Origin: Paenibacillus bouchesdurhonensis
Lineage (GTDB): Bacteria > Bacillota > Bacilli > Paenibacillales > Paenibacillaceae
Assembly (NCBI RefSeq): GCF_900155685.1
Contig: NZ_LT732548.1
Coordinates: 2,411,466-2,475,465 of the forward strand
Length of the DNA stretch: 64,000 nucleotides
Direction of reading: 5' to 3'
The position numbers were made by a program, and so were the translations under genes. Numbering within the stretch: the first letter of the stretch is position 1; each line of letters opens with the position of its first letter. Below, piece after piece: positions 33,045 to 41,764 of the stretch. The notes beneath the pieces are model-generated. The model saw only the letters and a program-made list of their open reading frames with translations, was not told the DNA's origin and did not search any database.

Positions 33045-34469
33045 ATGTCATCAAATAAAACATTGCAGGATGTCGTGATGCCACAGCTTGCGGAATCGCT
33101 TGTATCGGCGACCATCGGCAAGTGGTTGAAGAAGCCGGGAGACCCCGTAGAGCAGTATGAGCCGATTTGCGAGGTTATTACCGATAAGGTGAATGCTGAA
33201 ATACCTTCCACCTTAGATGGGGTGATGGGTGAATTATTGGCTGAAGAAGGCCAAGAAATCGAAGTCGGAGCCGTAATTTGCAGAATCGAAACAGCAAATA
33301 ACGCGGCGGTAAATGCCCCTGCGGCAGGTGCAGCATCGATAGTCGCTGCCTTCGCTGGTCAGGCCCCTGCTCCCGAAGCAGCGGGAGCATCAGGAGCGTC
33401 TGGCGATCAATCACAGCGGAGCCGATATTCTCCTGCTGTTCAATCGTTAGCGCATGAGCACGGCTTGGATCTAGGAGCCATTTCCGGCAGCGGACTTGGC
33501 GGCCGGATTACCCGCAAGGACGTACTGAATTACCTGGAGAGCAGCAAAGGAGCTGCAAGGGGAGCAGGGCAAAATAATAATAATTATCAGCCATCCGTAT
33601 CGGCTCAGATATCTTCTGCATCCCAGCCCGTGCCGACGAGCGCCGCGCCTGCGGCAGCATCTGTATCCTCGGCTGATCCTAGCCGCGCCTCTTCGGAGCA
33701 AGTGCGGAACTCTGGCCTGCATTTGTCGGAAACGCCGAAGATTCCGACGATCGAAGTTGAGGGCGGCAATCGTTCGGAATATTTCATAGATGTCACACCG
33801 ATCCGAAACACGATTGCTACGCGCATGCGGCAAAGTGTATCGGAAATTCCTCACGGCTGGATGATGATCGAGGTCGATGTGACCAATTTGGTGCAACTGC
33901 GCAATAAGCTCAAGGATGAGTTTAGGCAAAGAGAAGGCGTTAATCTAACTTATCTCGCTTTTCTGCTAAAAGCGGTTGTCGGCGCCATCAAGGACTATCC
34001 GATTATGAATTCGGTGTGGGCCGTCGATAAAATTATCGTAAAGCGTGATATTAATATTTCGCTTGCTGTCGGTACAGAGGATTCCGTCATGACTCCGGTC
34101 ATCAAGAAGGCCGATCAGAAAAATATCGCCGGGCTGGCTAGAGAGATTGAAGACTTGGCGACGAAGGTCAGGGCCGGCAAGCTTAAGCTGGACGATATGC
34201 AGGGCGGCACTTTTACCGTCAATAATACGGGTTCATTCGGTTCTATTTTGACCCAGCCGATCATCAACTACCCGCAAGCAGCGATCCTGACGTTCGAATC
34301 GATCGTGAAGAAGCCCGTCGTTATTAACGACATGATTGCCGTTCGTTCCATGGCGAATTTGTGTCTGTCGCTCGATCATCGTATACTGGATGGTGTAATT
34401 TGCGGCAGATTTATGCAGAGAGTCAAAGATAACATGGAGAGCTATTCTTTAGATACGCAGGTTTATTAA
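33045..34469 (+). CDS. bkdB: Dihydrolipoyl transacylase (E2) of the branched-chain complex
   Basis: 474 residues. The lipoyl domain has the modified Lys in 'EVITDKVNAEIPS' (near residue 45). An Ala/Pro/Ser linker follows, then the E1/E3-binding domain 'YSPAVQSLAHEHGLDLGAIS', a second Ser/Ala-rich linker, and the catalytic domain ending 'LSLDHRILDGVICGRF' with HxxxD. I choose ATG 33045 with GGGAG before it; ATG 33027 overlaps the bkdAB stop. The linker is long and low-complexity, normal for E2. Confidence 0.95.
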   Translation: MSSNKTLQDVVMPQLAESLVSATIGKWLKKPGDPVEQYEPICEVITDKVNAEIPSTLDGVMGELLAEEGQEIEVGAVICRIETANNAAVNAPAAGAASIVAAFAGQAPAPEAAGASGASGDQSQRSRYSPAVQSLAHEHGLDLGAISGSGLGGRITRKDVLNYLESSKGAARGAGQNNNNYQPSVSAQISSASQPVPTSAAPAAASVSSADPSRASSEQVRNSGLHLSETPKIPTIEVEGGNRSEYFIDVTPIRNTIATRMRQSVSEIPHGWMMIEVDVTNLVQLRNKLKDEFRQREGVNLTYLAFLLKAVVGAIKDYPIMNSVWAVDKIIVKRDINISLAVGTEDSVMTPVIKKADQKNIAGLAREIEDLATKVRAGKLKLDDMQGGTFTVNNTGSFGSILTQPIINYPQAAILTFESIVKKPVVINDMIAVRSMANLCLSLDHRILDGVICGRFMQRVKDNMESYSLDTQVY

Positions 34470-34520
34470 TGCCGGGCTTATCAATATATACGTTAGTCTT
34501 CATGAATCATTGGAAAGGCG

Positions 34521-35228
34521 ATGAACCGTATGACAAAATCTTTGGAAGTCAGATATTTCCCGATGATGGAATACGGAGAGGCCTGGAATAGGCAGAAAGA
34601 AATCGTGAAGGCCATTGACGAAGGACAGCAGCAGGGGCACCTGCTGCTTCTTCAGCATCCGCCGACGTACACGATCGGCTCTTCGCGCCATCCGGAGCAT
34701 TTGCTGCTCAGCCCGGAGCAGCTGAAGGAACGTGGAATTTCCCTGTTTGAAATTGATCGTGGGGGAGATATTACATACCATGGACCTGGTCAGCTCGTCG
34801 GTTATCCTTTACTATGGCTTGACGGGAATAAGGGGATCGATCTGCATGGATATTTAAGAGAAATCGAGCAGGTCATCATTAATTACTTGGCACAGTACGG
34901 GATTTCAGGCACGCGAAAATTGGGGTACACCGGCGTTTGGGTAGGGAATGCCAAAATTGCCGCCATCGGCGTGAAATTCAATAAATGCCGCCGGAGAAAA
35001 GGATTTATTACAAGCCATGGGTTTGCATTCAACATTAAATCCGGGATTCAGGAAGATGGATTCCGTGGTATCATCCCCTGCGGCATTCAAGAATATGGCG
35101 TGACATCATTGGAGGATATGACCGGGCTCCCCTTTTCGGTAGAACAGGTTGCCCGTGAAATTCTGCCTTATTTCCATGAGGTATTTCAGATTACTAAGGT
35201 TAAGGAGTACTGGGAATATCAGCTCTAG
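34521..35228 (+). CDS. lipB: Lipoyl(octanoyl) transferase LipB
   Basis: 235 residues. Family blocks 'DRGGDITYHGPGQLVGYPLL', 'KIAAIGVKFNK' with the catalytic Lys, 'SHGFAFNI', and 'GIIPCGIQEYGVTSLEDM' with the catalytic Cys. Moves octanoate from acyl carrier protein to the lipoyl domain of E2. The start is ATG 34521 or 34530. It directly follows the bkd operon, whose E2 needs this modification. Bacillus subtilis uses LipM/LipL instead, so the LipB type is a lineage marker. Confidence 0.93.
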   Translation: MNRMTKSLEVRYFPMMEYGEAWNRQKEIVKAIDEGQQQGHLLLLQHPPTYTIGSSRHPEHLLLSPEQLKERGISLFEIDRGGDITYHGPGQLVGYPLLWLDGNKGIDLHGYLREIEQVIINYLAQYGISGTRKLGYTGVWVGNAKIAAIGVKFNKCRRRKGFITSHGFAFNIKSGIQEDGFRGIIPCGIQEYGVTSLEDMTGLPFSVEQVAREILPYFHEVFQITKVKEYWEYQL

Positions 35229-35326
35229 CGAATAAGCAGCGGCTCAAGAAACGCGAGCAGCATGGAACCGACCATGGCGAAAATCATAAGGTATACGACG
35301 ACTTTGAACCATTTTTTCTGCATCAT
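35225..35326 (-). CDS. prli42: Prli42-like stressosome-anchoring membrane miniprotein
   Basis: A 33-residue protein (start ATG 35326, or ATG 35323) beginning with 'KKWFKVVVYLMIFAM' after the initiating Mets: a basic N-terminus, then one membrane helix and a short outer end. This is the Prli42 pattern, a protein that tethers the stressosome to the membrane in Listeria and other Firmicutes. AAAGGAG lies 12 bases upstream on this strand. Its stop overlaps the lipB stop tail to tail. It is divergent from the peptidase gene. Confidence 0.75.
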   Translation of the reverse strand: MMQKKWFKVVVYLMIFAMVGSMLLAFLEPLLIR

Positions 35327-35406
35327 AAATTTTAGAAGCTCCTTTAACTTGTACTTAAATCTATATTCATTAATATTAGCGCAAAAGAGAAAGCGAGGAA
35401 AGTCCA

Positions 35407-36540
35407 GTGATTAATAAGGACAGAATCATCGCACAATTTATGCAACTCGTGCAAATCGACAGCGAAACGAAGGACGAACGTCAAATTGCCGATTTTTTGA
35501 AAGCTACGTTCACTGAACTTGGATTAGATGTCGTCGAAGACGACTCGCAGAAGAGAACCGGACACGGGGCAGGCAATCTGATCGCCACTTTGCAGGCGAA
35601 GCCAGGTACCCAGGCACTGCCATTTCTGTTTACGTGCCATATGGATACCGTTGCACCTGGAAATGGAATTAAGCCAGTCATCGGGGAGGACGGCTGGATC
35701 CGCAGCGATGGAACAACGATTCTTGGTGCGGACGACAAGGCTGGCCTAGCCGCTCTGATTGAAATCATTCAAGTGCTAAAGGAGCAGCAGCTTCCTCATG
35801 GACAAATCCAGTTTGTTATTACTGTTGGAGAGGAATCGGGGCTTCTTGGTGCGCGAGCCATGGATCGAAGTCTCATTCATGCAAGCTTCGGCTTCGCGAT
35901 GGATTCGAACGGGGAAGTTGGCTCCATTTGCGTAGGCGCTCCGACGCAAACGAGAATTGAGATTGAAATATTCGGCAAGTCCGCGCATGCCGGGGTAAAT
36001 CCCGAGGACGGAATCAGTGCGATTCAAGTGGCTGGCAAGGCGATTGCCCGGATGAAGCTTGGCCGCATCGATGAGGAAACAACGGCAAATATCGGCAAGT
36101 TTGAAGGCGGCGGGCCAACGAATGTCGTTACGGATTATGTCAAGCTGTATGCCGAAGCGCGCAGCCTGTCCCAGGAGAAGGTTGATAAGCAGCTCGCGCT
36201 GATGAAGGATGCCGTCGATACAGCTTGCCGTGATTTTGGAGCCAGAGGAGAATTTAGAAGTGATACCATCTATCCAGGCTTTCATCTTAGCGAGGAGGAC
36301 GCAGTCGTCCAGCTTGCCCAAAAAGCTGCAAGCAAGCTTGGGCTAACCGGGCATACCTTCACCTCTGGCGGAGGCAGCGATGCCAATATCATCAATGGAT
36401 TCGGAATCCCAACGGTAAATCTTGCTGTGGGGTATGAAGGGATTCATACGACGGAGGAGCGCATCAAGAGCGAAGATATCGTGAAATTAGCCGAGTATGG
36501 CCTGGAAATTGTTGCGCAGACGGTGAGTTCAGCAGATTAA
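35407..36540 (+). CDS. M20-family peptidase, peptidase T-like (YqjE type)
   Basis: 377 residues. Zinc ligands are visible in 'FLFTCHMDTVAPGNGIKPV', 'TILGADDKAGLAALIEIIQ' and 'FVITVGEESGLLGARAMD' (catalytic Glu). The dimerisation lid has 'IEIFGKSAHAGVNPEDGISA'. The C-terminal His is in 'YEGIHTTEERI'. Expected to remove N-terminal residues from tripeptides in the cytosol. GTG 35407 is the start; a terminator follows. Confidence 0.9.
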   Translation: MINKDRIIAQFMQLVQIDSETKDERQIADFLKATFTELGLDVVEDDSQKRTGHGAGNLIATLQAKPGTQALPFLFTCHMDTVAPGNGIKPVIGEDGWIRSDGTTILGADDKAGLAALIEIIQVLKEQQLPHGQIQFVITVGEESGLLGARAMDRSLIHASFGFAMDSNGEVGSICVGAPTQTRIEIEIFGKSAHAGVNPEDGISAIQVAGKAIARMKLGRIDEETTANIGKFEGGGPTNVVTDYVKLYAEARSLSQEKVDKQLALMKDAVDTACRDFGARGEFRSDTIYPGFHLSEEDAVVQLAQKAASKLGLTGHTFTSGGGSDANIINGFGIPTVNLAVGYEGIHTTEERIKSEDIVKLAEYGLEIVAQTVSSAD

Positions 36541-36552
36541 TTCCTAAATATG

Positions 36553-36600
36553 AAGGTGTCCTGATGACTGTAGTATCATAGTTGTCTAAGGCACCTTTTT
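36553..36600. terminator. Terminator between convergent peptidase and TPR-like genes
   Basis: AAGGTG (36553-36558) and CACCTT close an imperfect stem with weaker inner pairing (TGATGACT/AGTtgtc), followed by TTTTTCC on the plus strand. Confidence 0.6.
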
Positions 36601-36614
36601 CCTGTTTAATTCAT

Positions 36615-37595
36615 TTAATTCAGATGATATGATCGATGATGCTGCAAATTTCTTTGCTGGGCTGGACTCCATAATGTATGCCAGTTTGATTCGTTCATAA
36701 TGAGCAAGGATTGCTGGATCGTTTCGAGATACTTATCGATTTTGAGCCTCTCCTCCTCGGAAGGATGGTACAGCTCAATGCGTCTAAATAGATTGTTCAT
36801 CGTTTCATGCAAATAACAGGATGCTGCGCCAAAGCGTGCCTCGGCCATGTCGGGAGCTTGCTTGACGAGCGCTTTGAAAATGCGGGACGCTTCGGCATAG
36901 CATTCTTCATCATGCAGCATTTCAGCCGAGATAAACGCAGTTTGTTGAAATATTCGCTGTGCTCCTAGCGTTAGCGGGTCGGGAAGGCTGGTTAGATGAT
37001 TTTTGGCAGCAACGTTATATCCTTGCCGATAAAGTGCACCGATGAAAAGGCATTGCAGATAATTATCGCCGGATGAAGCCAGCTTAAAGGCTAATTCGTT
37101 TAATCCATACTTGACGGCCTGACCGATTAAAGCGGCTAAGCGGGAAAACGGGATGTTATCGAGCAAGCATCCCCCTTCCATTTGAAGCTGGGAAATTTCG
37201 AATAACTGATTCATTTTTGTACTGAATCCAACTTCGTCCTGAGTTTTAGTTTTCATGCATTCTTGAATAAAAGAAGCAGCTTGCTCCACGTTGCCGATAT
37301 GGATCAGGGTTTCGGCATACATTAATCGCATGGGCTCTTCATGCAGCAACTCCGGAGTGATTACCCCAGCGGCGCTACGGTAGGCTCCTAGCTGATATAA
37401 GACGGAGAAGAGCAGCTTTTTGCCATCCGTCAGCTTGTCCTGCTCAATGAGATCCATTAGCGCTGTAGCGATCTCTTCGTCATTTCTATGGGATCGATGT
37501 AGACTAAGCCCGAACTGCAGCAACTGCTGCTCAGACTGCGTTGATGGAACTATCGCTGATTCCATTATCGATTCACATTTTTCATTCATATCCAC
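36615..37595 (-). CDS. TPR-like helical repeat protein of unknown function
   Basis: About 326 residues, all alpha-helical, with TPR-like pairs: 'LIEQDKLTDGKKLLFSVLYQ', 'AETLIHIGNVEQAASFIQEC', 'EECYAEASRIFKALVKQAPD' and 'MAEARFGAASCYL'. Possible starts are TTG 37601, GTG 37595 (AGGTG seven bases upstream, preferred) and ATG 37589. Its start lies within the end of mciZ, so it is co-translated with it. It probably mediates protein contacts; the partner is unknown. Confidence 0.75.
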   Translation of the reverse strand: MDMNEKCESIMESAIVPSTQSEQQLLQFGLSLHRSHRNDEEIATALMDLIEQDKLTDGKKLLFSVLYQLGAYRSAAGVITPELLHEEPMRLMYAETLIHIGNVEQAASFIQECMKTKTQDEVGFSTKMNQLFEISQLQMEGGCLLDNIPFSRLAALIGQAVKYGLNELAFKLASSGDNYLQCLFIGALYRQGYNVAAKNHLTSLPDPLTLGAQRIFQQTAFISAEMLHDEECYAEASRIFKALVKQAPDMAEARFGAASCYLHETMNNLFRRIELYHPSEEERLKIDKYLETIQQSLLIMNESNWHTLWSPAQQRNLQHHRSYHLN

Positions 37596-37752
37596 GATCA
37601 ATCACCTTCGGATTTATATTCTGCCGAGATGCAATAAAATCTTTAACTTTGCCGGTTGGGCTGGATTGCCGCTGCCATTGATTCAGCATAATACGAATTT
37701 GCCAGGCTTTGCCCTGGGCGCGAAGAGAGTTGTCCGAGAAATAGCTCTTCAT
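37582..37752 (-). CDS. mciZ: MciZ-like Z-ring inhibitor
   Basis: A 56-residue frame (ATG 37752, AAGGGG seven bases upstream) containing 'LRAQGKAWQIRIMLNQW' and 'GKVKDFIASRQ'. This matches the MciZ pattern GKAWEIR...VKDxI. MciZ binds the FtsZ C-terminal domain and blocks Z-ring assembly in the mother cell. In Bacillus subtilis mciZ also adjoins nudF. A near 0A box, TGTTGAAAAA (37798-37807, one mismatch), lies upstream on the opposite strand, consistent with the known Spo0A control. The end overlaps the TPR-like gene. Confidence 0.8.
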   Translation of the reverse strand: MKSYFSDNSLRAQGKAWQIRIMLNQWQRQSSPTGKVKDFIASRQNINPKVIDRGYE

Positions 37753-37846
37753 CAGCGTTACCCCTTCCTTATTCGGGTTTAGTATAATAACACCATATGT
37801 TGAAAAAGGACAAGTTATGAATGTTAATCATTAGGGAGGATTTCAT

Positions 37847-38416
37847 ATGCCAACAGTAAACGATAAATTAAAGGAAACGACTGTATCTACGGAGCATATT
37901 TTTACGGGTAAGGTTATCTCTTTGCAGGTGGATACCGTGCAGCTGCCCGACGGTACTCAGGGTAAGCGTGAAATCGTGAAGCATCCTGGCGCTGTAGCCG
38001 TGCTAGCCATCCATAAAGGGCGCTTACTGCTCGTTGACCAATATCGCCAAGCGATGGGACGCTGTGAGTTGGAAATACCCGCCGGGAAGCTCGAACAGGG
38101 TGAAGACCCGCTGGAGGCGGCAAGACGTGAGCTGGAGGAGGAGACGGGGTATCGCTGCGGCCAGTTGACTCTACTGCATTCCTTCTACACGTCGCCAGGA
38201 TTCGCCGACGAAATTATCCATTTGTACTGGGCCGAGGATTTAGCTGCGGGTGAAGCTTCGCCTGACGAGGATGAATTTCTGGAGGTCATTGAAGCGACCT
38301 TTGAGGAAACACAGCAGTATATCGCAGAAGGACGAATTTCAGACGCGAAGACGATTTTGGCCGCATATATATGGCAGCAAAGACAGGCTGTTCATAACGG
38401 AAGCCAAGGTGCATAA
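37847..38416 (+). CDS. nudF: ADP-ribose pyrophosphatase (Nudix)
   Basis: 189 residues with a complete Nudix box from 'GKLEQGEDPLEAARRELEEE' through 'TGY' (GX5EX7REUXEEXGU, residues about 86-108). Upstream is the substrate pattern 'GKREIVKHPGAVAVLAIHKG', and 'FYTSPGFADEIIHLYWAEDL' follows it. Splits ADP-ribose to AMP and ribose 5-phosphate. ATG 37847 follows GGGAGG. Two bases separate it from endoQ, as in other Firmicutes. Confidence 0.94.
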   Translation: MPTVNDKLKETTVSTEHIFTGKVISLQVDTVQLPDGTQGKREIVKHPGAVAVLAIHKGRLLLVDQYRQAMGRCELEIPAGKLEQGEDPLEAARRELEEETGYRCGQLTLLHSFYTSPGFADEIIHLYWAEDLAAGEASPDEDEFLEVIEATFEETQQYIAEGRISDAKTILAAYIWQQRQAVHNGSQGA

Positions 38417-38418
38417 GC

Positions 38419-39726
38419 ATGAACGACAAGAGAAGTAATATTGAAATTGGCAGGGTTAATAGCGAAATAGCTGCAAATTCGGATACAGCCGCAGCTTCTA
38501 TTGGAAATGCCAACAACAATGGTGGTCCGGACTCTTTAGGGACATATTACGCTGATCTTCATGTACACATCGGGCGAACAAACGCGGGAAACCCCGTTAA
38601 AATCAGCGGCAGCCGAAATTTGACCTTTGGAAATATCGCAAGGGAGGCAGAGGAGCGCAAGGGCATTTCCTTGATTGGGATCATCGACTGCCATTCTCCC
38701 GGCGTACAGCAGGATATCGATAATTATCTCCAGGCCGGAGAGATGAAAGAGCTGCAGGAGGGAGGGATCGCCTACGGGGGAACGACGATTCTGCTCGGAA
38801 GCGAGCTTGAGATTCGTGAGCCGGGGATGGGGCCAGCTCATTTGCTCGTCTTCTATCCTGATTTAGCGGCGATGAAATCCTTCACGAAATGGCTGGAGAA
38901 GCATATGAAGAACGTGAATTTGAGTTCGCAGCGCATATATGTGCCTGCACGAAAGCTCCAGCAGGAGGTTTATGCACGGGGCGGCATCGTTATACCGGCA
39001 CATATTTTTACGCCACACCGCAGCATCTACGGCAGCTGCGCGCCTCGAATGGAGCAGGTGCTTGACCTGGAACGGATTAGCGCTGTGGAACTGGGACTGA
39101 GTGCGGATAGTGAAATGGCAGGATTGCTCAGCGAGCTGGATCCTTATACGATTCTGACGAATTCGGATGCCCACTCTTTAGGGAAAATCGGAAGGGAGTA
39201 TAATGAGCTGCGGATTGCCAAGCCCAATTATCAGGAGTTCGAGAAGGCGCTGAATAGGAAAGAAGGAAGAAGGGTGGCTGCCAATTACGGTTTGAATCCG
39301 CGCCTTGGAAAGTACCACAGGACATTTTGCGGGGGCTGCAGCTATATTATCGACGAGGCAGGCATCTCGGTCGAACGTTGCCCATATTGCGGCTCTACAA
39401 AGCTGGTACGCGGTGTGCAGGATCGGATCCGCTCTATCGCGGATCGGACGGAGCCTGCAGTTCCATCGCACCGCCCGCCCTATCATTACCAGGTGCCGCT
39501 GGAATTCATTCCAGGCCTTGGGCCTGCTAAATTTGAAGCGTTGCTGCGTGCCTTCGGAACGGAGATGAATATCCTGCATCAGGTTTCCGAGCAGGAGTTG
39601 TCCGGGGTGGTCGGCAGCGAATTGGCCGGGAGCATTTGTGCGGCGCGTGCTGGGCGGCTGGCTCTATCTTCGGGCGGCGGCGGGACTTACGGCAAGGTTG
39701 ATAAATCAAATGGATTGAGCAAATAG
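38419..39726 (+). CDS. Endonuclease Q-like PHP-domain protein (YqxK type)
   Basis: 435 residues. The PHP metal site opens with 'YYADLHVHIGRTNAGNPVK' and continues 'IIDCHSPGVQQD', 'GSELEIREPG', 'VIPAHIFTPHRSIYGSC' and 'ILTNSDAHSLGKIGREYN'. A four-Cys zinc site is 'HRTFCGGCSYII' plus 'ERCPYCGSTKLVRG', then a helix-hairpin-helix 'EFIPGLGPAKFEALLRAFG'. This is the EndoQ layout; characterised members nick DNA 5' to hypoxanthine, uracil and similar lesions. Coupled to nudF. Confidence 0.85.
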   Translation: MNDKRSNIEIGRVNSEIAANSDTAAASIGNANNNGGPDSLGTYYADLHVHIGRTNAGNPVKISGSRNLTFGNIAREAEERKGISLIGIIDCHSPGVQQDIDNYLQAGEMKELQEGGIAYGGTTILLGSELEIREPGMGPAHLLVFYPDLAAMKSFTKWLEKHMKNVNLSSQRIYVPARKLQQEVYARGGIVIPAHIFTPHRSIYGSCAPRMEQVLDLERISAVELGLSADSEMAGLLSELDPYTILTNSDAHSLGKIGREYNELRIAKPNYQEFEKALNRKEGRRVAANYGLNPRLGKYHRTFCGGCSYIIDEAGISVERCPYCGSTKLVRGVQDRIRSIADRTEPAVPSHRPPYHYQVPLEFIPGLGPAKFEALLRAFGTEMNILHQVSEQELSGVVGSELAGSICAARAGRLALSSGGGGTYGKVDKSNGLSK

Positions 39727-39816
39727 AGCATAAGGGAGCAGGCTTGTTCATATTTTTTACTTAAAGAGGTTATCGCCCTAGGTAAATCATGTGAACGCTG
39801 AAAGGAGTACGCCCGC

Positions 39817-40440
39817 ATGCTTCGACCTTTTCGTTATGCTCTGAAGGATCAGACCCCTTTGTATGTATTTGTATCGGTGCTCTTTCTAATGGGCGTCGTG
39901 TTCGGCGCGTTGATGGTCAATGCTCTTACCTTCGAGCAGCAGCAGGATTTGTCTCGTTATTTGGGGAATTTTTTCATCTCCATCAACGAAGGAGGAGCCG
40001 ACTTTCATTCAGTGACGTTATGGGAGGTTGCATTCCTACATTTGAAATGGCTGGGATTGATTTGGATTTTAGGCTTATCGGTCATCGGTCTTCCGGGGAT
40101 TCTGATTCTGGACTTCCTAAAAGGTGTTCTGATCGGGTTTACCGTTGGATGCCTAGTAGGCCAATTTACTTGGAAAGGCCTGCTGTTTGCACTGGTATCC
40201 GTCGCTCCGCATAATTTGCTTATTATACCTGTGCTGCTGATTAGCAGTGTGGCGGCCATCGGCTTTTCGCTGAATATCATTCGAACCCGGGTGCTAATGA
40301 ACCGTAGCGGAAGCGCTGCGCGCCCTTTTTTGACATATACGGCGCTAACCCTATTTCTGGCCGTGGTCATCATGGCTGCCTCCTCGTTCGAAACCTGGGT
40401 TACCCCGGTCATGATGGGATGGGTTACTCCAATGATGTAG
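39817..40440 (+). CDS. spoIIM: Stage II sporulation protein M, 3' end rebuilt by a prophage
   Basis: 207 residues with five hydrophobic segments, for example 'PLYVFVSVLFLMGVVFGALM' and 'LGLIWILGLSVIGLPGILIL', then 'NLLIIPVLLISSVAAIGFSL'. SpoIIM forms the DMP complex with SpoIID and SpoIIP for engulfment. The C-terminus now reads 'GWVTPMM' and stops at 40440. The sequence beyond the second att copy (47699) continues the frame as 'LDLA' and stops at 47713, which was the original end. So the element changed only the last few residues. In Bacillus the gene is followed by fur, here at 47818. Confidence 0.9.
   Translation: MLRPFRYALKDQTPLYVFVSVLFLMGVVFGALMVNALTFEQQQDLSRYLGNFFISINEGGADFHSVTLWEVAFLHLKWLGLIWILGLSVIGLPGILILDFLKGVLIGFTVGCLVGQFTWKGLLFALVSVAPHNLLIIPVLLISSVAAIGFSLNIIRTRVLMNRSGSAARPFLTYTALTLFLAVVIMAASSFETWVTPVMMGWVTPMM
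40410..40434 (+). repeat. attL of the spoIIM prophage
   Basis: 25 bases, core GATGGGATGGGTTACTCC, identical to 47674-47698. It encodes 'MMGWVTPM' of SpoIIM. Confidence 0.9.
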
Positions 40441-40585
40441 CCAATAGCCTTGTATCCATTGATTTTATTGGGTTTATAGACGGTATAAAACCCGATAAAA
40501 TTACGGAAAAATCACATTTACTGCGTTTCCTCTGGATTAAGGATACTCCCAAAGTGAATTTTCACTTTTTCGGTAGCATCCTTTT

Positions 40586-41290
40586 TCATTTTTTAGTTAC
40601 ATGTGTATATATCTTAAGCGTAGTTTTTGCATCATCGTGACCGACACGCGCCATGATCGTCGGCAAATCGACTCCTGCTTCGATTAACATGCTGATGTGC
40701 GTATGCCTAAAAATATGGGGAGTCGCCTTCTTTGTAATAGATGTCCTCTTTAATATACGATTCATCCGTTCCAAAAGGAATTTCTGATTTTTGGGAACGC
40801 CATTATCTCGCGGAAATATAAAATTCTCATCGTAAAAATCCTGGTTGTTTTTTTATATCGTTCTTGCCTAGCCGCTAGATTTTTTTTGTAATCCTTCAGC
40901 ATTGTTAATATACTTTCGTCAAGTTCAATAGTCCTAATTGATCCGACAGTCTTTGGCGGTGTTAGCTCATAATTGTACATATTATTCTCTGGTGTGTACA
41001 AAGTTTTCGTTATTCGTAGCTCACGAGTTTTGAAGTTGATGTCTGTCCATTTAAGGGCACAAAGTTCCCCAGGACGTAATCCGCTGAAAGCAATCAAATA
41101 AAAAGCCTCTTTATCCCCGTAAAGAGCACACGTTCAATTACAGCTTCGAGAAACTCACGAAGCTCCTCGCTCTCCAAATATTTTTCTCCAATAACATCTC
41201 GTTCTATATCTTCAACGGTAAGTTGTTTCTTATGGAATCTTTGCTCCTTTAGATGGATTAAGTTTTGTTAAGTTATTCACAAGATGGATG
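40586..41290 (-). pseudogene. Tyrosine integrase remnant of the spoIIM prophage
   Basis: Read on the minus strand, conserved integrase pieces occur in different frames: 'LTVEDIERDVIGEKYLESEE', then 'LIAFSGLRPGELCALKWTD' (catalytic Arg), then 'ATPHIFRHTHISMLIEAGVD' (HxxR) and 'GHDDAKTTLKIYTHVTKK' (Tyr). At least two frame changes (near 41100 and 40770) and an in-frame stop near 41240 break it, and the N-terminal DNA-binding domain is missing. It ends 151 bases from attL, the usual integrase position. Confidence 0.85.
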
Positions 41291-41764
41291 CAATCGCCCT
41301 TTGCTGGGCGTATCATCTCTTCGCTTCTTAAAATTACTTCTGCAATAAACGAAATAAACCTATAGAAAATAATATTCCTCCAAATAAGCGATAGCTGAAG
41401 ATATAGGCTTCCAGATGAATTTTTATATCCTCGGAGTCCACTGAACCCCCAACATTTCTAATAAATGCAAATACCTTATCGTCTCCCATGTCAGCTGAAT
41501 TTAAAATGAAGTTTGTCCTCACCAGAATATATTAAATGAAATTTGTCTATAACCTGGGCACAACATGACCACAAGTTGAACACCATGTGACGGATTTACA
41601 TGGTAGTATGTAAGCATAGAAAAAGGCGAGAATGACACGCACGGCTGCATGAATGCGGCGATGAACCGGGGCGTACCTCTTCCTGCCTTTTCTGTTTTCC
41701 TGCAGGAATAAAGTCCCATCTGTCGAATGTTTACGATAACAATATTCGATGGAGGATTCAGGAA

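Noticed and set aside
41334..41522. 62-codon minus-strand frame in the spoIIM prophage
   Set aside because: GTG start without a ribosome site, no recognisable motif; at most the tail of a lost membrane protein.
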